NCBI GenBank assembly: GCA_016744795.1
Contig: JADGDR010000010.1
Coordinates: 21,237 to 85,236, forward strand
DNA: 64,000 nt
Direction: 5' to 3'
Source of the DNA: Sulfurospirillum sp.
Lineage (GTDB): Bacteria > Campylobacterota > Campylobacteria > Campylobacterales > Sulfurospirillaceae
The notes below the pieces were generated by a model. It was not told where the DNA came from and did not search any database. It saw only the letters and a program-made list of their open reading frames with translations. This document shows positions 34,646 to 46,336 of the stretch, piece after piece. Both the position numbers and the translations under genes were made by a program. Each line of letters starts with the position of its first letter. Positions within the stretch are counted from its first letter, which is position 1.

Positions 34646-36178
34646 TTATATAATATTTAAAAGTTTTTGAGCAAATATGGTAGCTTCGCTACTTACTTCT
34701 TCTCCACTTACCATACGAGCAAGCTCAATAATACGCTCATCTTGATTTAGCAATTCTACTTTACTACCATTTTTATCTTTTGTTACAAGAAAGTGCGAGT
34801 CTGCTTGAGAAGAGAGTTGAGGTTGATGAGATATAGCAAATATCTGATACTTTTTAGAGAGTATCTTTAATACTTTAGCAACACTCATAGACTCTTTTCC
34901 ACTCAGATTTGCATCAATTTCATCAAGGATAAGAACACCGCCAACATTGAGAAAATATTCACTAGTAGTTGCTATAAAAGCTAAACGAAGTCTATTGTAC
35001 TCTCCAGAACTTATTTTTTTTATATTAACCCTGCCAAGCTCTACATGTAAAGAATCATATCCTTTTTCATAAAGTTCAATTTCATTCATAACTATATTTA
35101 CTTTTGGCATATATAACATCTCTAAGTAAGCATCTATTTTTTGATTTAATGTTTTAAGAGATTCAACTCTTTTTTTAGAAAGCCTCTTAGATTTTACTTT
35201 TAAAACATCCAATTTTTCTTTACATGTAGAGACAAGTTGTGCCTTTTCAAAACTTATGTTTTCATACTCTTCAAACTCTTTTTTCTTTTTATCACGATAA
35301 TCTAAAATCTCTTCAATAGAACCATATCGACTCTTTAAAGCTGATATTTTTTCTATTCTTTCTAAAAGAGCTTCAACATCTTGTTCTTCTAAAGTATTAA
35401 GTCTATATCTTTCATCTTCCATTATCGCTCTAAGCTCATTCATGCACTCATCAAAAAATCCACTATTTTTTTCTGTTAAATTCAAAAATTCACTTACACT
35501 ACTCTCAAAATCTAAAAGCGTATTTGCTTTTTCCAAGCTCTCTTCTATTTTCTCTTTTTTAGACAAAGAGCGTTTAAAATTCATAAGCTCTTCATCTTCA
35601 CCTATTTTTGGATCAACATCATCTATCTTCGATATTTCAAATAGAGCAAACTCTTTTAACTCTTCTATTTTTCTCTCTTTTGCTTCTATGATTTCTAATC
35701 TATTTTTAATCTTTTTATACTCTAAAAACTCTTTTTCAAATTCAAAAACTTCTTTTACATGTAAAGATTCTTTTTTGCCTATAAGCGCATCAAGTAAAGC
35801 TATCAATCTTTCGTTTTCAAACTCATCACTATCTCTTACCGCAAGTGAATTTAAAAAGCTATTTGCAATTTCTGCCATACTCTTTTTTGAAACACTCTGT
35901 GTGTTTATAAAGTATCTTGTTGACTTATCTTTTGTATATTTAAATATATTAATATCGTCACTTTGTAAACCAAACTTTTCCAAGTCTATTTTGTCAGTTA
36001 CTAGGGCTTCTACGCTACTAGCATTTGTATCACTTTGTCCAAATAAAGACAAAATAGCCTGCATAAAAACGGATTTTCCTGCTCCACTAGGTCCAGTAAA
36101 AGCAATAAGTCCTTCACTAAAACAGACATCTACTTCTTTAAAAGAGAGCTGATTCTTTACATGTAGACGTTCAATCAT
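34646..36178 (-). CDS. recN: DNA repair ATPase RecN
   Basis: 510 residues, SMC-like: Walker A (FTGPSGAGKSVF), central coiled coils, signature (ISSGEYNRLRLA) and Walker B (GGVLILDEIDANLSG). Acts in double-strand-break repair. ATG at 36178 overlaps the nadK stop (ATGA), so it is preferred over a start four codons upstream. The gene contains four TACATGTA palindromes, the most of any gene here. Confidence 0.93.
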   Translation of the reverse strand: MIERLHVKNQLSFKEVDVCFSEGLIAFTGPSGAGKSVFMQAILSLFGQSDTNASSVEALVTDKIDLEKFGLQSDDINIFKYTKDKSTRYFINTQSVSKKSMAEIANSFLNSLAVRDSDEFENERLIALLDALIGKKESLHVKEVFEFEKEFLEYKKIKNRLEIIEAKERKIEELKEFALFEISKIDDVDPKIGEDEELMNFKRSLSKKEKIEESLEKANTLLDFESSVSEFLNLTEKNSGFFDECMNELRAIMEDERYRLNTLEEQDVEALLERIEKISALKSRYGSIEEILDYRDKKKKEFEEYENISFEKAQLVSTCKEKLDVLKVKSKRLSKKRVESLKTLNQKIDAYLEMLYMPKVNIVMNEIELYEKGYDSLHVELGRVNIKKISSGEYNRLRLAFIATTSEYFLNVGGVLILDEIDANLSGKESMSVAKVLKILSKKYQIFAISHQPQLSSQADSHFLVTKDKNGSKVELLNQDERIIELARMVSGEEVSSEATIFAQKLLNII

Positions 36179-37053
36179 TTTTGACCCCAATGTAATTTTT
36201 CTTTTAGAACTTCAAAATAATTTCTATCTACTCTGTGAATTAGTTTTGCTCCATTGGAAGCTATTTTAATACTTACATAATCAAAATCAATCATCTTGTA
36301 AGTATCTTGTCCATCAACTATAATTACTGTATCTTCATCTAAACTTTTAAACTCAACTTCAAAATTTACTGGTAAAACAAGAGGACGCTGAGTTAATGAA
36401 TGAGGGCATACAGGAGTAAGAATAAGAGCTTTTGTAAGAGGATAAACAACAGGTCCACCAGCAGAAACATTGTAGGCAGTAGAACCTGTAGGCGTTGAGA
36501 CTATCAAACCATCACCATAATAAGAATTTATAAGTTCACCATCTATATATGCTTCTATATTTGCCATCCCTGAAAGTTTTGTTCTTGAAAAAACTATATC
36601 ATTAAAAGCCACAATATTTTGTATTGCCCCATCTATATGCAAAGATACTTCAAGCATCATTCTTGTATCTATTCTGTAGTCTTCATTAAAAATTTTATCT
36701 ATAAAACTCTGTATTTCTGTAAATTTAATATCTGTTAAAAAACCAAGATTCCCTGCATAAATACCAAGAATTGGCTTTTCATATTCAAAACTTCTTCTAC
36801 AAAGTGAGATAAGAGTACCATCGCCACCCAAAGCAATAAGAAAATCACTTCTTCGGCACATCTCTTCAAAACTAACACTATCACAGCCAAGTAACTTTGC
36901 ACTTTTGGACTCTACAATAAGCTCTACTTCATATTTTAAAAGTGCCTGCTTTATCTCTTCATAATGAGAAATTAAATTTGTATCGTTTGGTTTGCTCATT
37001 AAACCTACACATTTAATCTGTTTAAGTTTTTCATTTGTATCTGTTATTTTCAT
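36175..37053 (-). CDS. nadK: NAD kinase
   Basis: 292 residues with GGDGTLI, the NE/ND motif in FNDIVFSR, and SGLG-like TPTGSTAYNVSAGGP. Makes NADP from NAD. Divergent from aspS and coupled to recN, an arrangement common in Campylobacterota. Confidence 0.95.
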   Translation of the reverse strand: MKITDTNEKLKQIKCVGLMSKPNDTNLISHYEEIKQALLKYEVELIVESKSAKLLGCDSVSFEEMCRRSDFLIALGGDGTLISLCRRSFEYEKPILGIYAGNLGFLTDIKFTEIQSFIDKIFNEDYRIDTRMMLEVSLHIDGAIQNIVAFNDIVFSRTKLSGMANIEAYIDGELINSYYGDGLIVSTPTGSTAYNVSAGGPVVYPLTKALILTPVCPHSLTQRPLVLPVNFEVEFKSLDEDTVIIVDGQDTYKMIDFDYVSIKIASNGAKLIHRVDRNYFEVLKEKLHWGQK

Positions 37054-37144
37054 ATAAGATTCTACTATGAATTTGATTAAGTAGGGATTATATTAAGTTT
37101 GGATATACTAATTACCTTATAAAAAACATGAATAGGAACATACC

Positions 37145-38893
37145 TTGAGAAGTCATTATTGCACAGATTTAAGTGAAAAAAACATAGGTGAAAAAGTAGA
37201 ACTTTGTGGTTGGAGTAACAACGACAGAGACCATGGTGGAATTATATTTATAGACCTTCGTGACAAAAGCGGATTAATTCAGCTTGTATGTGACCCTGCT
37301 GATAGTAAACAAGCTCATGAAAAAGCAAATGAAGTTAGAGATGAGTTTGTTTTAAGAGCAATAGGAACAGTAAGAGCAAGAGGTGAAGGGCTTGAAAACC
37401 CTAAACTAGAAACAGGTAAAATAGAAATTATTGTAGATAAGCTTATCGTAGAAAATGCTAGTGAGCCAGTTCCATTTGTAATAGGTGATAACAAAGTTGG
37501 AGAAGATGTAAGACTAAAATATAGATTTTTAGATCTAAGAAACACAAAATCTTATGAAATTTTTAAACTAAGAAGTAAAGTAACAATTGCAGCAAGAAAC
37601 TTGCTTGATAGCCAAGATTTTTTAGAAGTAGAAACTCCAATTTTAACAAAATCAACACCTGAAGGAGCTAGAGATTATCTTGTTCCAAGTCGTGTTCATA
37701 ATGGAGAGTTTTTTGCTCTTCCTCAATCTCCACAACTTTTTAAACAACTTCTTATGTGTTCAGGATTCGATAGATATTTTCAAATTGCAAAATGTTTTAG
37801 AGATGAAGACCTTAGAGCAGATCGTCAACCAGAATTCACTCAAATAGATTTAGAAATGAGTTTTTGTGACCAAGAACAAATAATGAAAGTAACAGAAGAT
37901 TTACTTATAGATATGTTTAAAGCAGCAGGTCATGAAATTCAAACTCCGTTTAATAGAATCAGATACAAAGATGCGATGGAAAAATATGGTTCAGATAAAC
38001 CAGATTTAAGATACGATCTTAGCATGGTTGACGTAATTGACATATTTGCAAATTGTGAAAATGCAATTTTTAGTGGTATTGCTAAAGATAAAAAGAAAAA
38101 TAGAATTAAAGCTTTAAAAGTTCCTAATGGAGACAAAATCTTTTCAAAACGTCAAATGAAAGGTTTTGAAGATTATGTAAGAAAATTTGGAGCCAGTGGA
38201 CTTGGTTATTTTCAAATGAAAGAAGATGGGCTAAAAGGTCCTCTTACGAAATTCTTTAGTCCTGCTGACTTAGAAGAAATCATTAGAGTAAGTGATCTTA
38301 AAATTGGTGATGCAATTTTCTTTGGTGCTGGTGAAAAATCTCTAGTGCTTGATTATATGGGAAGATTCAGAATTTATCTTGCAGAACTTATGGATATTAT
38401 TCCTGCTAATAAATTTGAATTTGTATGGGTTGTTGATTTTGATATGTTTGAAGTTGTTGATGGTAGAGTTAAAGCTCTTCATCATCCTTTTACTCAACCA
38501 AAAGATATAAATGCTCCTATTGATGAGATGGAAAGCATTGCTTATGATATAGTTCTTAATGGAACAGAACTTGGTGGTGGAAGCATGAGAATACACAAAA
38601 AAGAGATGCAAGAAAAAGTATTTGAACTACTTGGAATTAGTGAAGAAGAAGCAAATGAAAAATTTGAATTCTTACTAGATGCCTTAAAATTTGGTGCACC
38701 TCCTCATGGTGGACTTGCAATGGGACTTGACCGTCTTATAATGCTATTGACTGGTTCAGAATCTATTCGTGATGTTATAGCATTTCCAAAAACACAAAAA
38801 GCTCAATGTCTTTTAACTAAAGCTCCAAGTCCTGTTGATAACGATCAATTAAAAGATTTAGGAATTAGACTTAGAGAAAAACCTAAGACATAA
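37145..38893 (+). CDS. aspS: Aspartyl-tRNA synthetase
   Basis: 582 residues, bacterial class IIb type: OB-fold (about 15-100), motif 2 ([20 protein letters not shown]), GAD insertion and motif 3 ([13 protein letters not shown]). Starts at TTG ([12 protein letters not shown] follows); a -10-like TATACT lies at 37104. In this phylum the enzyme is often non-discriminating, also charging tRNA-Asn; this cannot be decided here. Confidence 0.95.
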   Translation: MRSHYCTDLSEKNIGEKVELCGWSNNDRDHGGIIFIDLRDKSGLIQLVCDPADSKQAHEKANEVRDEFVLRAIGTVRARGEGLENPKLETGKIEIIVDKLIVENASEPVPFVIGDNKVGEDVRLKYRFLDLRNTKSYEIFKLRSKVTIAARNLLDSQDFLEVETPILTKSTPEGARDYLVPSRVHNGEFFALPQSPQLFKQLLMCSGFDRYFQIAKCFRDEDLRADRQPEFTQIDLEMSFCDQEQIMKVTEDLLIDMFKAAGHEIQTPFNRIRYKDAMEKYGSDKPDLRYDLSMVDVIDIFANCENAIFSGIAKDKKKNRIKALKVPNGDKIFSKRQMKGFEDYVRKFGASGLGYFQMKEDGLKGPLTKFFSPADLEEIIRVSDLKIGDAIFFGAGEKSLVLDYMGRFRIYLAELMDIIPANKFEFVWVVDFDMFEVVDGRVKALHHPFTQPKDINAPIDEMESIAYDIVLNGTELGGGSMRIHKKEMQEKVFELLGISEEEANEKFEFLLDALKFGAPPHGGLAMGLDRLIMLLTGSESIRDVIAFPKTQKAQCLLTKAPSPVDNDQLKDLGIRLREKPKT

Positions 38894-39465
38894 TGAAAAG
38901 TTTATTCTTAATCATCGGAGCTCCTGGAAGTGGAAAAACTACAGATGCTGAGATAATCGCAGAACAAAACGAAAATATAGCTCACTATTCAACTGGTGAG
39001 CTACTTCGTTCTGAAATAAAAAGCGGAAGTAAACTAGGACTTATTATAAACAAACGTATGAGTGCAGGTGAACTTGTCCCTGTTGAAGTTGCACTAGATA
39101 CTATTACTAAAGCTATCAACAACTCTACATGTAACACCATACTTATAGATGGTTATCCTAGAAGTTTTGAGCAAATGATGGGACTTGATTCTATTCTAAA
39201 AAATGAAAAAAACATAACTTTAAAATCGGTTATAGAAGTGGTTGTTAGCAAAGAAACTGCAATGAACCGTGTACTTGGACGTAATCGTGGAGCAGATGAT
39301 AATATAGAAGTTTTCAATAACCGAATGAAAGTCTATACTGAACCTTTAAAAAGTATACAAGATTTCTATAACTCTAAAAGTAAATTACATAAAATCAGTG
39401 GTGAAGAAAATATTAAAGATGTAGTTAAACAGATGAATCAGTTTATTAATACCCATTCTTCATAA
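38893..39465 (+). CDS. adk: Adenylate kinase
   Basis: 190 residues, short form without the zinc LID insertion: P-loop GAPGSGKTTDA, AMP-binding STGELLRSEI and DGYPRSFEQM. Start overlaps the aspS stop (TAATG). The last 20 bases overlap the convergent amidase gene. Confidence 0.93.
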   Translation: MKSLFLIIGAPGSGKTTDAEIIAEQNENIAHYSTGELLRSEIKSGSKLGLIINKRMSAGELVPVEVALDTITKAINNSTCNTILIDGYPRSFEQMMGLDSILKNEKNITLKSVIEVVVSKETAMNRVLGRNRGADDNIEVFNNRMKVYTEPLKSIQDFYNSKSKLHKISGEENIKDVVKQMNQFINTHSS

Positions 39466-40864
39466 AATAACTATCTATTCCATCGGCAATTCCATGTGCA
39501 ATGAGATTTTGATAATGAGAGTTAAAAATTCTTTTTCTCTCAGTTGCATTTGATATATAACCTGTTTCTATTAAAATCGCAGGCATCTGAGCACCAACAA
39601 GAACCCAAAAAGGTGCTTCTCTTACTCCCCCATCTCTTATGCCTCTATATTTACTCTTTAAGCGATTTAGCATTCCTTGTTGAACATCTAGTGCAAGTTT
39701 ATTAGCCGATATGATTTTTTCTCTGTTAAAAACATTCAAAAAAGTCTGTTTTGAAAAATAATCCATCTCTTGAATATCTGATTTATTCTCAAGTGCTGCA
39801 ACATTTTTACTTCGTTTACTTCTTGCAGGTGAAAGAAAAAATGTTTCAACACCATGAAATGATTTTTTTCTTGAGGCATTTGCATGTATAGATAAGAAAA
39901 GATCAGCCCTTTTTCTGTTAGCATATTTTGTTCTTTCTCTTAGTTTTATAAACTTATCTTTTGTCCTTGTGTAATAAACTCTATAACCTCTTTTTTGTAA
40001 TACTTTTCCAATACGCAAAGCAATCTGCAGAACTACATGTTTTTCATATTTTGTTCTGCTTCCTATTGCCCCCGCATCTTTTCCACCATGCCCAGCATCA
40101 ATAACTATTATTTTGCTTGATGCTAACGATTTTGTAAATTGTTCATAGCTTTTTTGTATCTTTATTTTTTTCTTGCTCTTTTTATTAGCTCCATAATATA
40201 ACTCCACATTATTACCTTTTACAATTATATTTGATTTCAAAATAGTATCTCTTTGAAAAACAATTCTTAGAGTTTTATTATTATATTGAGCTATTCTCAA
40301 ATCCGACAATGCCTCTGGAACTTTTATATTAGGACTGAAAGGAATAACAGCTTTTATATCAAAAACCTCTCTAAAACTATTTTTACTTTTTAATTGAAAA
40401 GATTTAATATCTTTGCTAGTTAATTTTTTATCAAAAACAAGTATTAATCTATTTCCAATATTTGAAATTGATTTCAAATTTGCTAAGTACTTATTATGTT
40501 TACTAACTTTTTTTACAGTTATTTTCTTTTTTTTAGGAGTATATTTTTTAATTATGGGCTTTTTTCTAGGCATAGTTTTTTGTAAAGTTGCAAACTCTTT
40601 ACTATAACCAGATGAGTCTAACTTTAGTATATTTGAAGTTTTAATAAGGCGTTTAAGAGACTCTTTTTTTAAGTTATTATCATTATTGACAATAGCATGA
40701 ATATAAATGCTTTTAAGTGCATGATGAACTCTTAAAAGTTCATCATTATTGGAAGCTACTATTTTTTTGTCATAAGAGCGTAACTCTTTTGTATAATCAG
40801 TAGCATATAAAAGAGTACTACCTAATATGAATATTAAAAATAAAAACTTAAGATTTTTCGCCAT
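39446..40864 (-). CDS. N-acetylmuramoyl-L-alanine amidase (AmiABC type)
   Basis: 472 residues: signal peptide (about 1-21), a middle AMIN-like beta domain (about 130-215), and an Amidase_3 catalytic domain with zinc-site motifs VIDAGHGGKDAGAIG, SIHANAS and ILIETGYISN. Separates daughter cells by cleaving peptide stems; activated in other bacteria by EnvC-type proteins, one of which is encoded at 46337. Overlaps the upstream monooxygenase by 17 bp. Confidence 0.92.
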   Translation of the reverse strand: MAKNLKFLFLIFILGSTLLYATDYTKELRSYDKKIVASNNDELLRVHHALKSIYIHAIVNNDNNLKKESLKRLIKTSNILKLDSSGYSKEFATLQKTMPRKKPIIKKYTPKKKKITVKKVSKHNKYLANLKSISNIGNRLILVFDKKLTSKDIKSFQLKSKNSFREVFDIKAVIPFSPNIKVPEALSDLRIAQYNNKTLRIVFQRDTILKSNIIVKGNNVELYYGANKKSKKKIKIQKSYEQFTKSLASSKIIVIDAGHGGKDAGAIGSRTKYEKHVVLQIALRIGKVLQKRGYRVYYTRTKDKFIKLRERTKYANRKRADLFLSIHANASRKKSFHGVETFFLSPARSKRSKNVAALENKSDIQEMDYFSKQTFLNVFNREKIISANKLALDVQQGMLNRLKSKYRGIRDGGVREAPFWVLVGAQMPAILIETGYISNATERKRIFNSHYQNLIAHGIADGIDSYFMKNGY

Positions 40865-41945
40865 TTACCAACTTACTGATAAGTTCTTTAACACTTATGA
40901 TTTCATTGAGTTTATATCCGTTTGCACCAGTAAAGAATAATCCTGTCTCTTTTCTTCCAAGAAATGCATCAGAGAGGCTATCAGCTATACAATATCCAAC
41001 TGCTTTAGCTTCAACTCCTCTTTTACAGGGCGATACACAGTTACTTATACATTTAATTGCTGGTCCTTCTCTTTTTTCAACAAGTTCTATAAGATTTGTT
41101 CTTACTCCTCGTGCAGGATAACCAACTGGAGATTTTAAAAGTTTTATATCTTCTTTTTTTGCCCCCAATATAATTTCTTTAAAGTTTTCGTGTGCATCAC
41201 ACTCATGAGTACCTATAAAACGTGTTCCCATCTGAACACCATCAGCTCCAAGAGCCATCATACGCTCCATATCATTTTTATCCCAAACACCACCAGCTGC
41301 AATCAGAGGAAATTCTCCCCAATTTTTCATTTCTTCTTTTATCGGTTTTATTAAATTTTCCAGCTTATACTCATCTTGTTTGCACTGCTCGTAAGTAAAC
41401 CCTTGATGTCCGCCACTTAGTGGTCCTTCAACTACAATAGCATCTGGAAGTCTGTTATATCTTTTTGTCCATCTTTTGCATATAATTTTTAGAGCTTTTG
41501 CAGATGATACTATTGGAACTAATGCAACATCTGGATAATTTTGTGTAAACTCAGGCATATTAGTAGGAAGTCCAGCACCTGTTATGATAATATCAATTCC
41601 AGCGGCACAAGCATCTCTTGCCATTCTCTCATAATCATTACTAGCGTAGAGTATATTCACCGCTACAGGATTTCCATTTGCTATTTTTCTTGTATTGTCT
41701 ATAATTGCCTTAAGACCCTTAGTTGAGTAAAAATTTTCTGAGTTTAATGGCCTTGAGTTAATATCTTTTGCACTATATTTACAATCTTGATAATAACCAG
41801 TTCCAACAGAACTTATAACTCCAAGTCCACCCTCTTTACTTACATTTCCTGCTAATCTATCCCAACTAATTCCAAGCCCCATACCCCCTTGAACTATCGG
41901 ATGTTTTATCGTATACTTACCTATTTTCAATGGTTTAAATGACAT
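40848..41945 (-). CDS. Nitronate monooxygenase / 2-nitropropane dioxygenase family flavoprotein
   Basis: 365 residues, FMN TIM-barrel: IKHPIVQGGMGLGIS at the N-terminus, VEGPLSGGHQGF, PLIAAGGVWDK and ALGADGVQMGTRF. Oxidises nitronates, or acts as an enoyl-reductase-like flavoprotein. The Cys cluster CISNCVSPC near residue 300 is an extra feature of this clade. Starts on the last base of tyrS's stop. Confidence 0.88.
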   Translation of the reverse strand: MSFKPLKIGKYTIKHPIVQGGMGLGISWDRLAGNVSKEGGLGVISSVGTGYYQDCKYSAKDINSRPLNSENFYSTKGLKAIIDNTRKIANGNPVAVNILYASNDYERMARDACAAGIDIIITGAGLPTNMPEFTQNYPDVALVPIVSSAKALKIICKRWTKRYNRLPDAIVVEGPLSGGHQGFTYEQCKQDEYKLENLIKPIKEEMKNWGEFPLIAAGGVWDKNDMERMMALGADGVQMGTRFIGTHECDAHENFKEIILGAKKEDIKLLKSPVGYPARGVRTNLIELVEKREGPAIKCISNCVSPCKRGVEAKAVGYCIADSLSDAFLGRKETGLFFTGANGYKLNEIISVKELISKLVNGEKS

Positions 41946-43144
41946 TAGATTACCTTTAACTTAGCAAATTTTCTTTTCCCAATTTGAAGTATATACTCAC
42001 CTTGGTCTAGCTGTAACTGCTCGTCACTCACTTTTTCTTGATTTAATTTCACTGCACTTTGCTTTATATCACGGCGTGATTGTGAAGTTGATGGAGATAT
42101 CTTACACTCAACCAATGCTTTTGCAATCCAAATTGGACCTTTAAGAGTAAACTCTTTAATATCTGATGGTAGCTCATTTTTCTTATGAACATTGTTAAAT
42201 TCTTCTTTTGCTTTTAAAGCTAACTCTTCATTGTGGTATCTAGTAACTAACTCCAATGCTAAATTCTCTTTTGCTACTTTTGGATGTAATTTTCCACTTT
42301 GAACATCATCTTTACATGTAGATATTTCATCAAGACTTAGAGAACTTAAAAGTTCATAATATCTCCACATCAAGTCATCATTAATGCTTAAGACTTTTCC
42401 AAATATATCAATAGGTTTATCAGTAACACCAATATAGTTATTCAAAGACTTGCTCATTTTATTTACACCATCAAGACCTTCAAGAAGAGGCATCATAATA
42501 ACGGCCTGTTCTTTTCCTACATTATACGTACGTTGAAGTTGTCGACCCATAAGAAGGTTAAACTTCTGATCAGTTCCTCCCATCTCAATATCGCAATTCA
42601 TAACAACGCTATCATAACCTTGAAGAAGTGGGTATAAAAACTCACTTATTGATATAGGAGTTTGAGATTTATAACGTTTTTCAAAATCTTCACGCTCAAG
42701 CATACGCGCTACGTTAAATGTAGCTGTAAGCTCTATTATGCCAGATGCTCCTAACTTTTCTAACCAAACTGAATTAAACATAACTTCAGTTTTTGCAGGG
42801 TCTAAAATCTTAAAAACTTGTTCTTTATAACTTTCAGCATTTTTTAAAACTGTCTCTTTATCAAGCTTTTTTCTTGTCTCATTTTTTCCAGTTGGATCGC
42901 CAATCATACCAGTAAAGTCACCTATAAGAAACTGTACAATAGCACCATATTTTTGTAAAACAGCCATTTTTTGTAGTAGGACAGTATGTCCAAGGTGAAG
43001 ATCAGGAGCAGTTGGATCAAATCCAGCTTTTATATAAAAATTCTTGCCATTTTCAAAGTATCCTTTTAAAAGTAGCTCTACACGCTCCATATCTATGATT
43101 TCAGCAACTCCACGCTTTATTTCACTTATCGCTTCAATTATCAT
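41945..43144 (-). CDS. tyrS: Tyrosyl-tRNA synthetase
   Basis: 399 residues, TyrZ-like: HIGH as HLGH (APDLHLGHTVLL), KMSKS (GVNKMSKSLNNYIG), and a C-terminal S4 domain (SRRDIKQSAVKLN). AGAGAGAAAG precedes the ATG. 12 bp after spoT. Confidence 0.94.
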   Translation of the reverse strand: MIIEAISEIKRGVAEIIDMERVELLLKGYFENGKNFYIKAGFDPTAPDLHLGHTVLLQKMAVLQKYGAIVQFLIGDFTGMIGDPTGKNETRKKLDKETVLKNAESYKEQVFKILDPAKTEVMFNSVWLEKLGASGIIELTATFNVARMLEREDFEKRYKSQTPISISEFLYPLLQGYDSVVMNCDIEMGGTDQKFNLLMGRQLQRTYNVGKEQAVIMMPLLEGLDGVNKMSKSLNNYIGVTDKPIDIFGKVLSINDDLMWRYYELLSSLSLDEISTCKDDVQSGKLHPKVAKENLALELVTRYHNEELALKAKEEFNNVHKKNELPSDIKEFTLKGPIWIAKALVECKISPSTSQSRRDIKQSAVKLNQEKVSDEQLQLDQGEYILQIGKRKFAKLKVI

Positions 43145-43156
43145 CTTTCTCTCTTT

Positions 43157-45310
43157 CTATTTATATACATCATTTGTAGATACAAAATCTACTATTTTAT
43201 ATCTTGCTTTTAATTTTTCTCTTGCCAATTCTACATTTTTATCAGGCAATTCAAGTATCATCTCAAAATAATCCGCATGACCCTCTTCTGATTTACCTAA
43301 CTCTATAGTTACAAGATTGATTTGCATTTTAGCCAAATATTGTAAAAAAGTGGCTAAAGAACCCTTTTTGTTTTCTAACCCTACAATCAAACGATATCTT
43401 TCTGGTGCTTCTCTTGTCCACTTCACAAATATCATCTGATCTTTTTGTTCCATCAACATTGAAGCACGTTCACAAAACTTGTGATGAACCATAACATTAT
43501 GTCCTTTTTTAAAACCTATGATATCATCTCCACGTTTTGGATGACAACAATAGTCAAAAAGTACATTTGAAACATTTTGATTTGAATAAATTACTATATT
43601 ATCGAACTTCTGTTTTTTTATATTATATTTATTTATATTTAAAAATGGAAATAAAATTTTATCACTTCTTGGATATTTTTTAAGAGTATTTACTATATTC
43701 TTAAAATAGACAGAATCTGTTGCTATCTTATATACTTTATTTACTATATTCTCTTTTTCTAACCAACGTTTTAATTTTCTATCTCTTACGTTAAAAACGG
43801 ATACAAGTATATCTATAGCTATTTTGTTATTTATTTCTTTCATTTTTTGGCGACAGTTAACAGCTATAGCATTTCTAGCTTTTCCTGTTTTTACGCTATT
43901 TACCCAACTACATCTAAAACGAGGCTCTTTTGAAGTAATAATTCTTACAATATCACCATTTTTAAGCTCAGTTAAAAATGGAGTTTTTTGTTTATTTACA
44001 TAAGCTTCTTTTGCGTAAGCTCCAACTTCGGTATGAACTTCATAAGCAAAATCTAAAACAGTTGCGCCACGAGGAAGTGTAAAAATATCTCCTTTTGGAG
44101 AAAAAACAGCTATATCTTCACTATATAAGTTATCTTTTGCTATTTCATAAAACTCTTCGATATTTTCGCTTGCTTCATCTTGAGCTTTAAAATCATTTAA
44201 CCACTCTAGTTTTGGATTTAATCCACCACTTTTGTATTTCCAGTGAGCAGCTACTCCAAACTCAGCAGTTTTATGCATATCTTTTGTTCTTATTTGTGAT
44301 TCAATGATAGATTTGTTATCAAAAACTGTTGTGTGTATAGTTTGATAACCATTCTCTTTTGGTATAGCTATATAGTCTTTAAATCTTGAAATAAGTGGGT
44401 TAAAATTTTGATGAATTATTCCAAGTGCGCGATAACAATCAATAGGTTCATTTACCAAAACTCGAATAGCAAGCATATCAAGAACCTCTTCAATTGAGAT
44501 ACCTTTTCTCTGCATTTTTAAGTAAATAGAGTAGTAATGTTTTACACGTCTTTCTATATCAAAATCATTTTCTATAAAACCATTTTTTAACATAAGGGTT
44601 TTTGTCTCAGATGTAAAATGGTTTAATCTAAGTTGCAGTTGTTGTGAATGTTCTTGTATATAATCATCTATCTTTTTGTATTCGCTAGGAAGTACATAAC
44701 GAAAACTCAAATCTTCTAACTGGTTTTTAATAGAAGAAATACCAAGTCTATGTGCAATTGGCCCATATACTACAACTGTTTCTTCACTAATTCTTTTTTG
44801 TTTTACTGGACTTAAAGATTCAAGTGTAAGCATATTGTGAAGTCTATCACAAAGTTTTATAACCAAAACTCTTATATCATTAGTAGAGGCTAAAAGCATT
44901 TTTCTAAAAGAGAGTGCTGAAGATATTATCTTTTCATTAGAATTTGAAGGAATTAGCTCACTTCCACGGATTTCCATAATCTTGGTTAAACCTTCAACCA
45001 AATGAGCTACTTCATCATTGAATTCTGCAGAAACTTCTTTTGATGAACAACATGTATCTTCTATAACATCATGCAAAAGACCAGATATAATCATATCTTC
45101 ATCTCCACCCAAATAAGCTACAAATACAGAAACTAAAATAGGATGGATAGCATATACTTCTCCACTCTTTCTAAACTGACCATCATGCTTATTTTGAGTA
45201 AAAAAAAGCGCTTTTTCTATATGCTTACTTTTTGGGATAAATTCATATAGAAGCTCAATTGCATCATTGACATTTTTACATAATTTTACACGCTCTACTA
45301 ACCTATCCAT
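43157..45310 (-). CDS. spoT: Bifunctional (p)ppGpp synthetase/hydrolase
   Basis: 717 residues: HD hydrolase (ISGLLHDVIEDT), RelA synthetase (FKDYIAIPKENGYQTIHTTV), TGS (FTLPRGATVLDFAYEVHTEV) and a C-terminal ACT domain. The intact HD motif and synthetase motif point to both activities. Only one such gene is seen, as is usual in this phylum. Starts 13 bp after rpoZ, the classical rpoZ-spoT pair. Confidence 0.94.
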   Translation of the reverse strand: MDRLVERVKLCKNVNDAIELLYEFIPKSKHIEKALFFTQNKHDGQFRKSGEVYAIHPILVSVFVAYLGGDEDMIISGLLHDVIEDTCCSSKEVSAEFNDEVAHLVEGLTKIMEIRGSELIPSNSNEKIISSALSFRKMLLASTNDIRVLVIKLCDRLHNMLTLESLSPVKQKRISEETVVVYGPIAHRLGISSIKNQLEDLSFRYVLPSEYKKIDDYIQEHSQQLQLRLNHFTSETKTLMLKNGFIENDFDIERRVKHYYSIYLKMQRKGISIEEVLDMLAIRVLVNEPIDCYRALGIIHQNFNPLISRFKDYIAIPKENGYQTIHTTVFDNKSIIESQIRTKDMHKTAEFGVAAHWKYKSGGLNPKLEWLNDFKAQDEASENIEEFYEIAKDNLYSEDIAVFSPKGDIFTLPRGATVLDFAYEVHTEVGAYAKEAYVNKQKTPFLTELKNGDIVRIITSKEPRFRCSWVNSVKTGKARNAIAVNCRQKMKEINNKIAIDILVSVFNVRDRKLKRWLEKENIVNKVYKIATDSVYFKNIVNTLKKYPRSDKILFPFLNINKYNIKKQKFDNIVIYSNQNVSNVLFDYCCHPKRGDDIIGFKKGHNVMVHHKFCERASMLMEQKDQMIFVKWTREAPERYRLIVGLENKKGSLATFLQYLAKMQINLVTIELGKSEEGHADYFEMILELPDKNVELAREKLKARYKIVDFVSTNDVYK

Positions 45311-45323
45311 ATTTTAATGACTC

Positions 45324-45542
45324 TTAATCTTCTATGTCTAGAAAAGATTCAATAGACACTTTACCCTCTGCTACTTCTAAAAGAGCTATATCAGTGAACT
45401 TACTATTAGCATCTTCTCTTTTTACTAATGGTTCAGCACCATTTGCTAGCTGTTCAGCACGTTTTGCTACTAATAGAGCTAATTTATATCTATCATCATT
45501 CACAAATTTTAAAGCTTTTGCTGTTATTTTTTCTGTTCTCAT
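45324..45542 (-). CDS. rpoZ: RNA polymerase omega subunit
   Basis: 72 residues with the omega fold residues KALKFVNDDRYKLALLVAKRAEQLANG. Assembles with RNA polymerase. Between pyrH and spoT as in relatives. Confidence 0.92.
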   Translation of the reverse strand: MRTEKITAKALKFVNDDRYKLALLVAKRAEQLANGAEPLVKREDANSKFTDIALLEVAEGKVSIESFLDIED

Positions 45543-45561
45543 TTTATTATTCCTTTTATAT

Positions 45562-46284
<723 letters not shown>

Positions 46285-46336
46285 TTACCTTTTATTTCTT
46301 TGTAGCCAAAATTGGCGGATTATACTAAAATATAGC

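Noticed and set aside
35442..36152. 236-codon plus-strand ORF opposite recN
   Set aside because: Antisense shadow with Ser/Phe/Leu-biased composition; recN motifs on the minus strand are intact.
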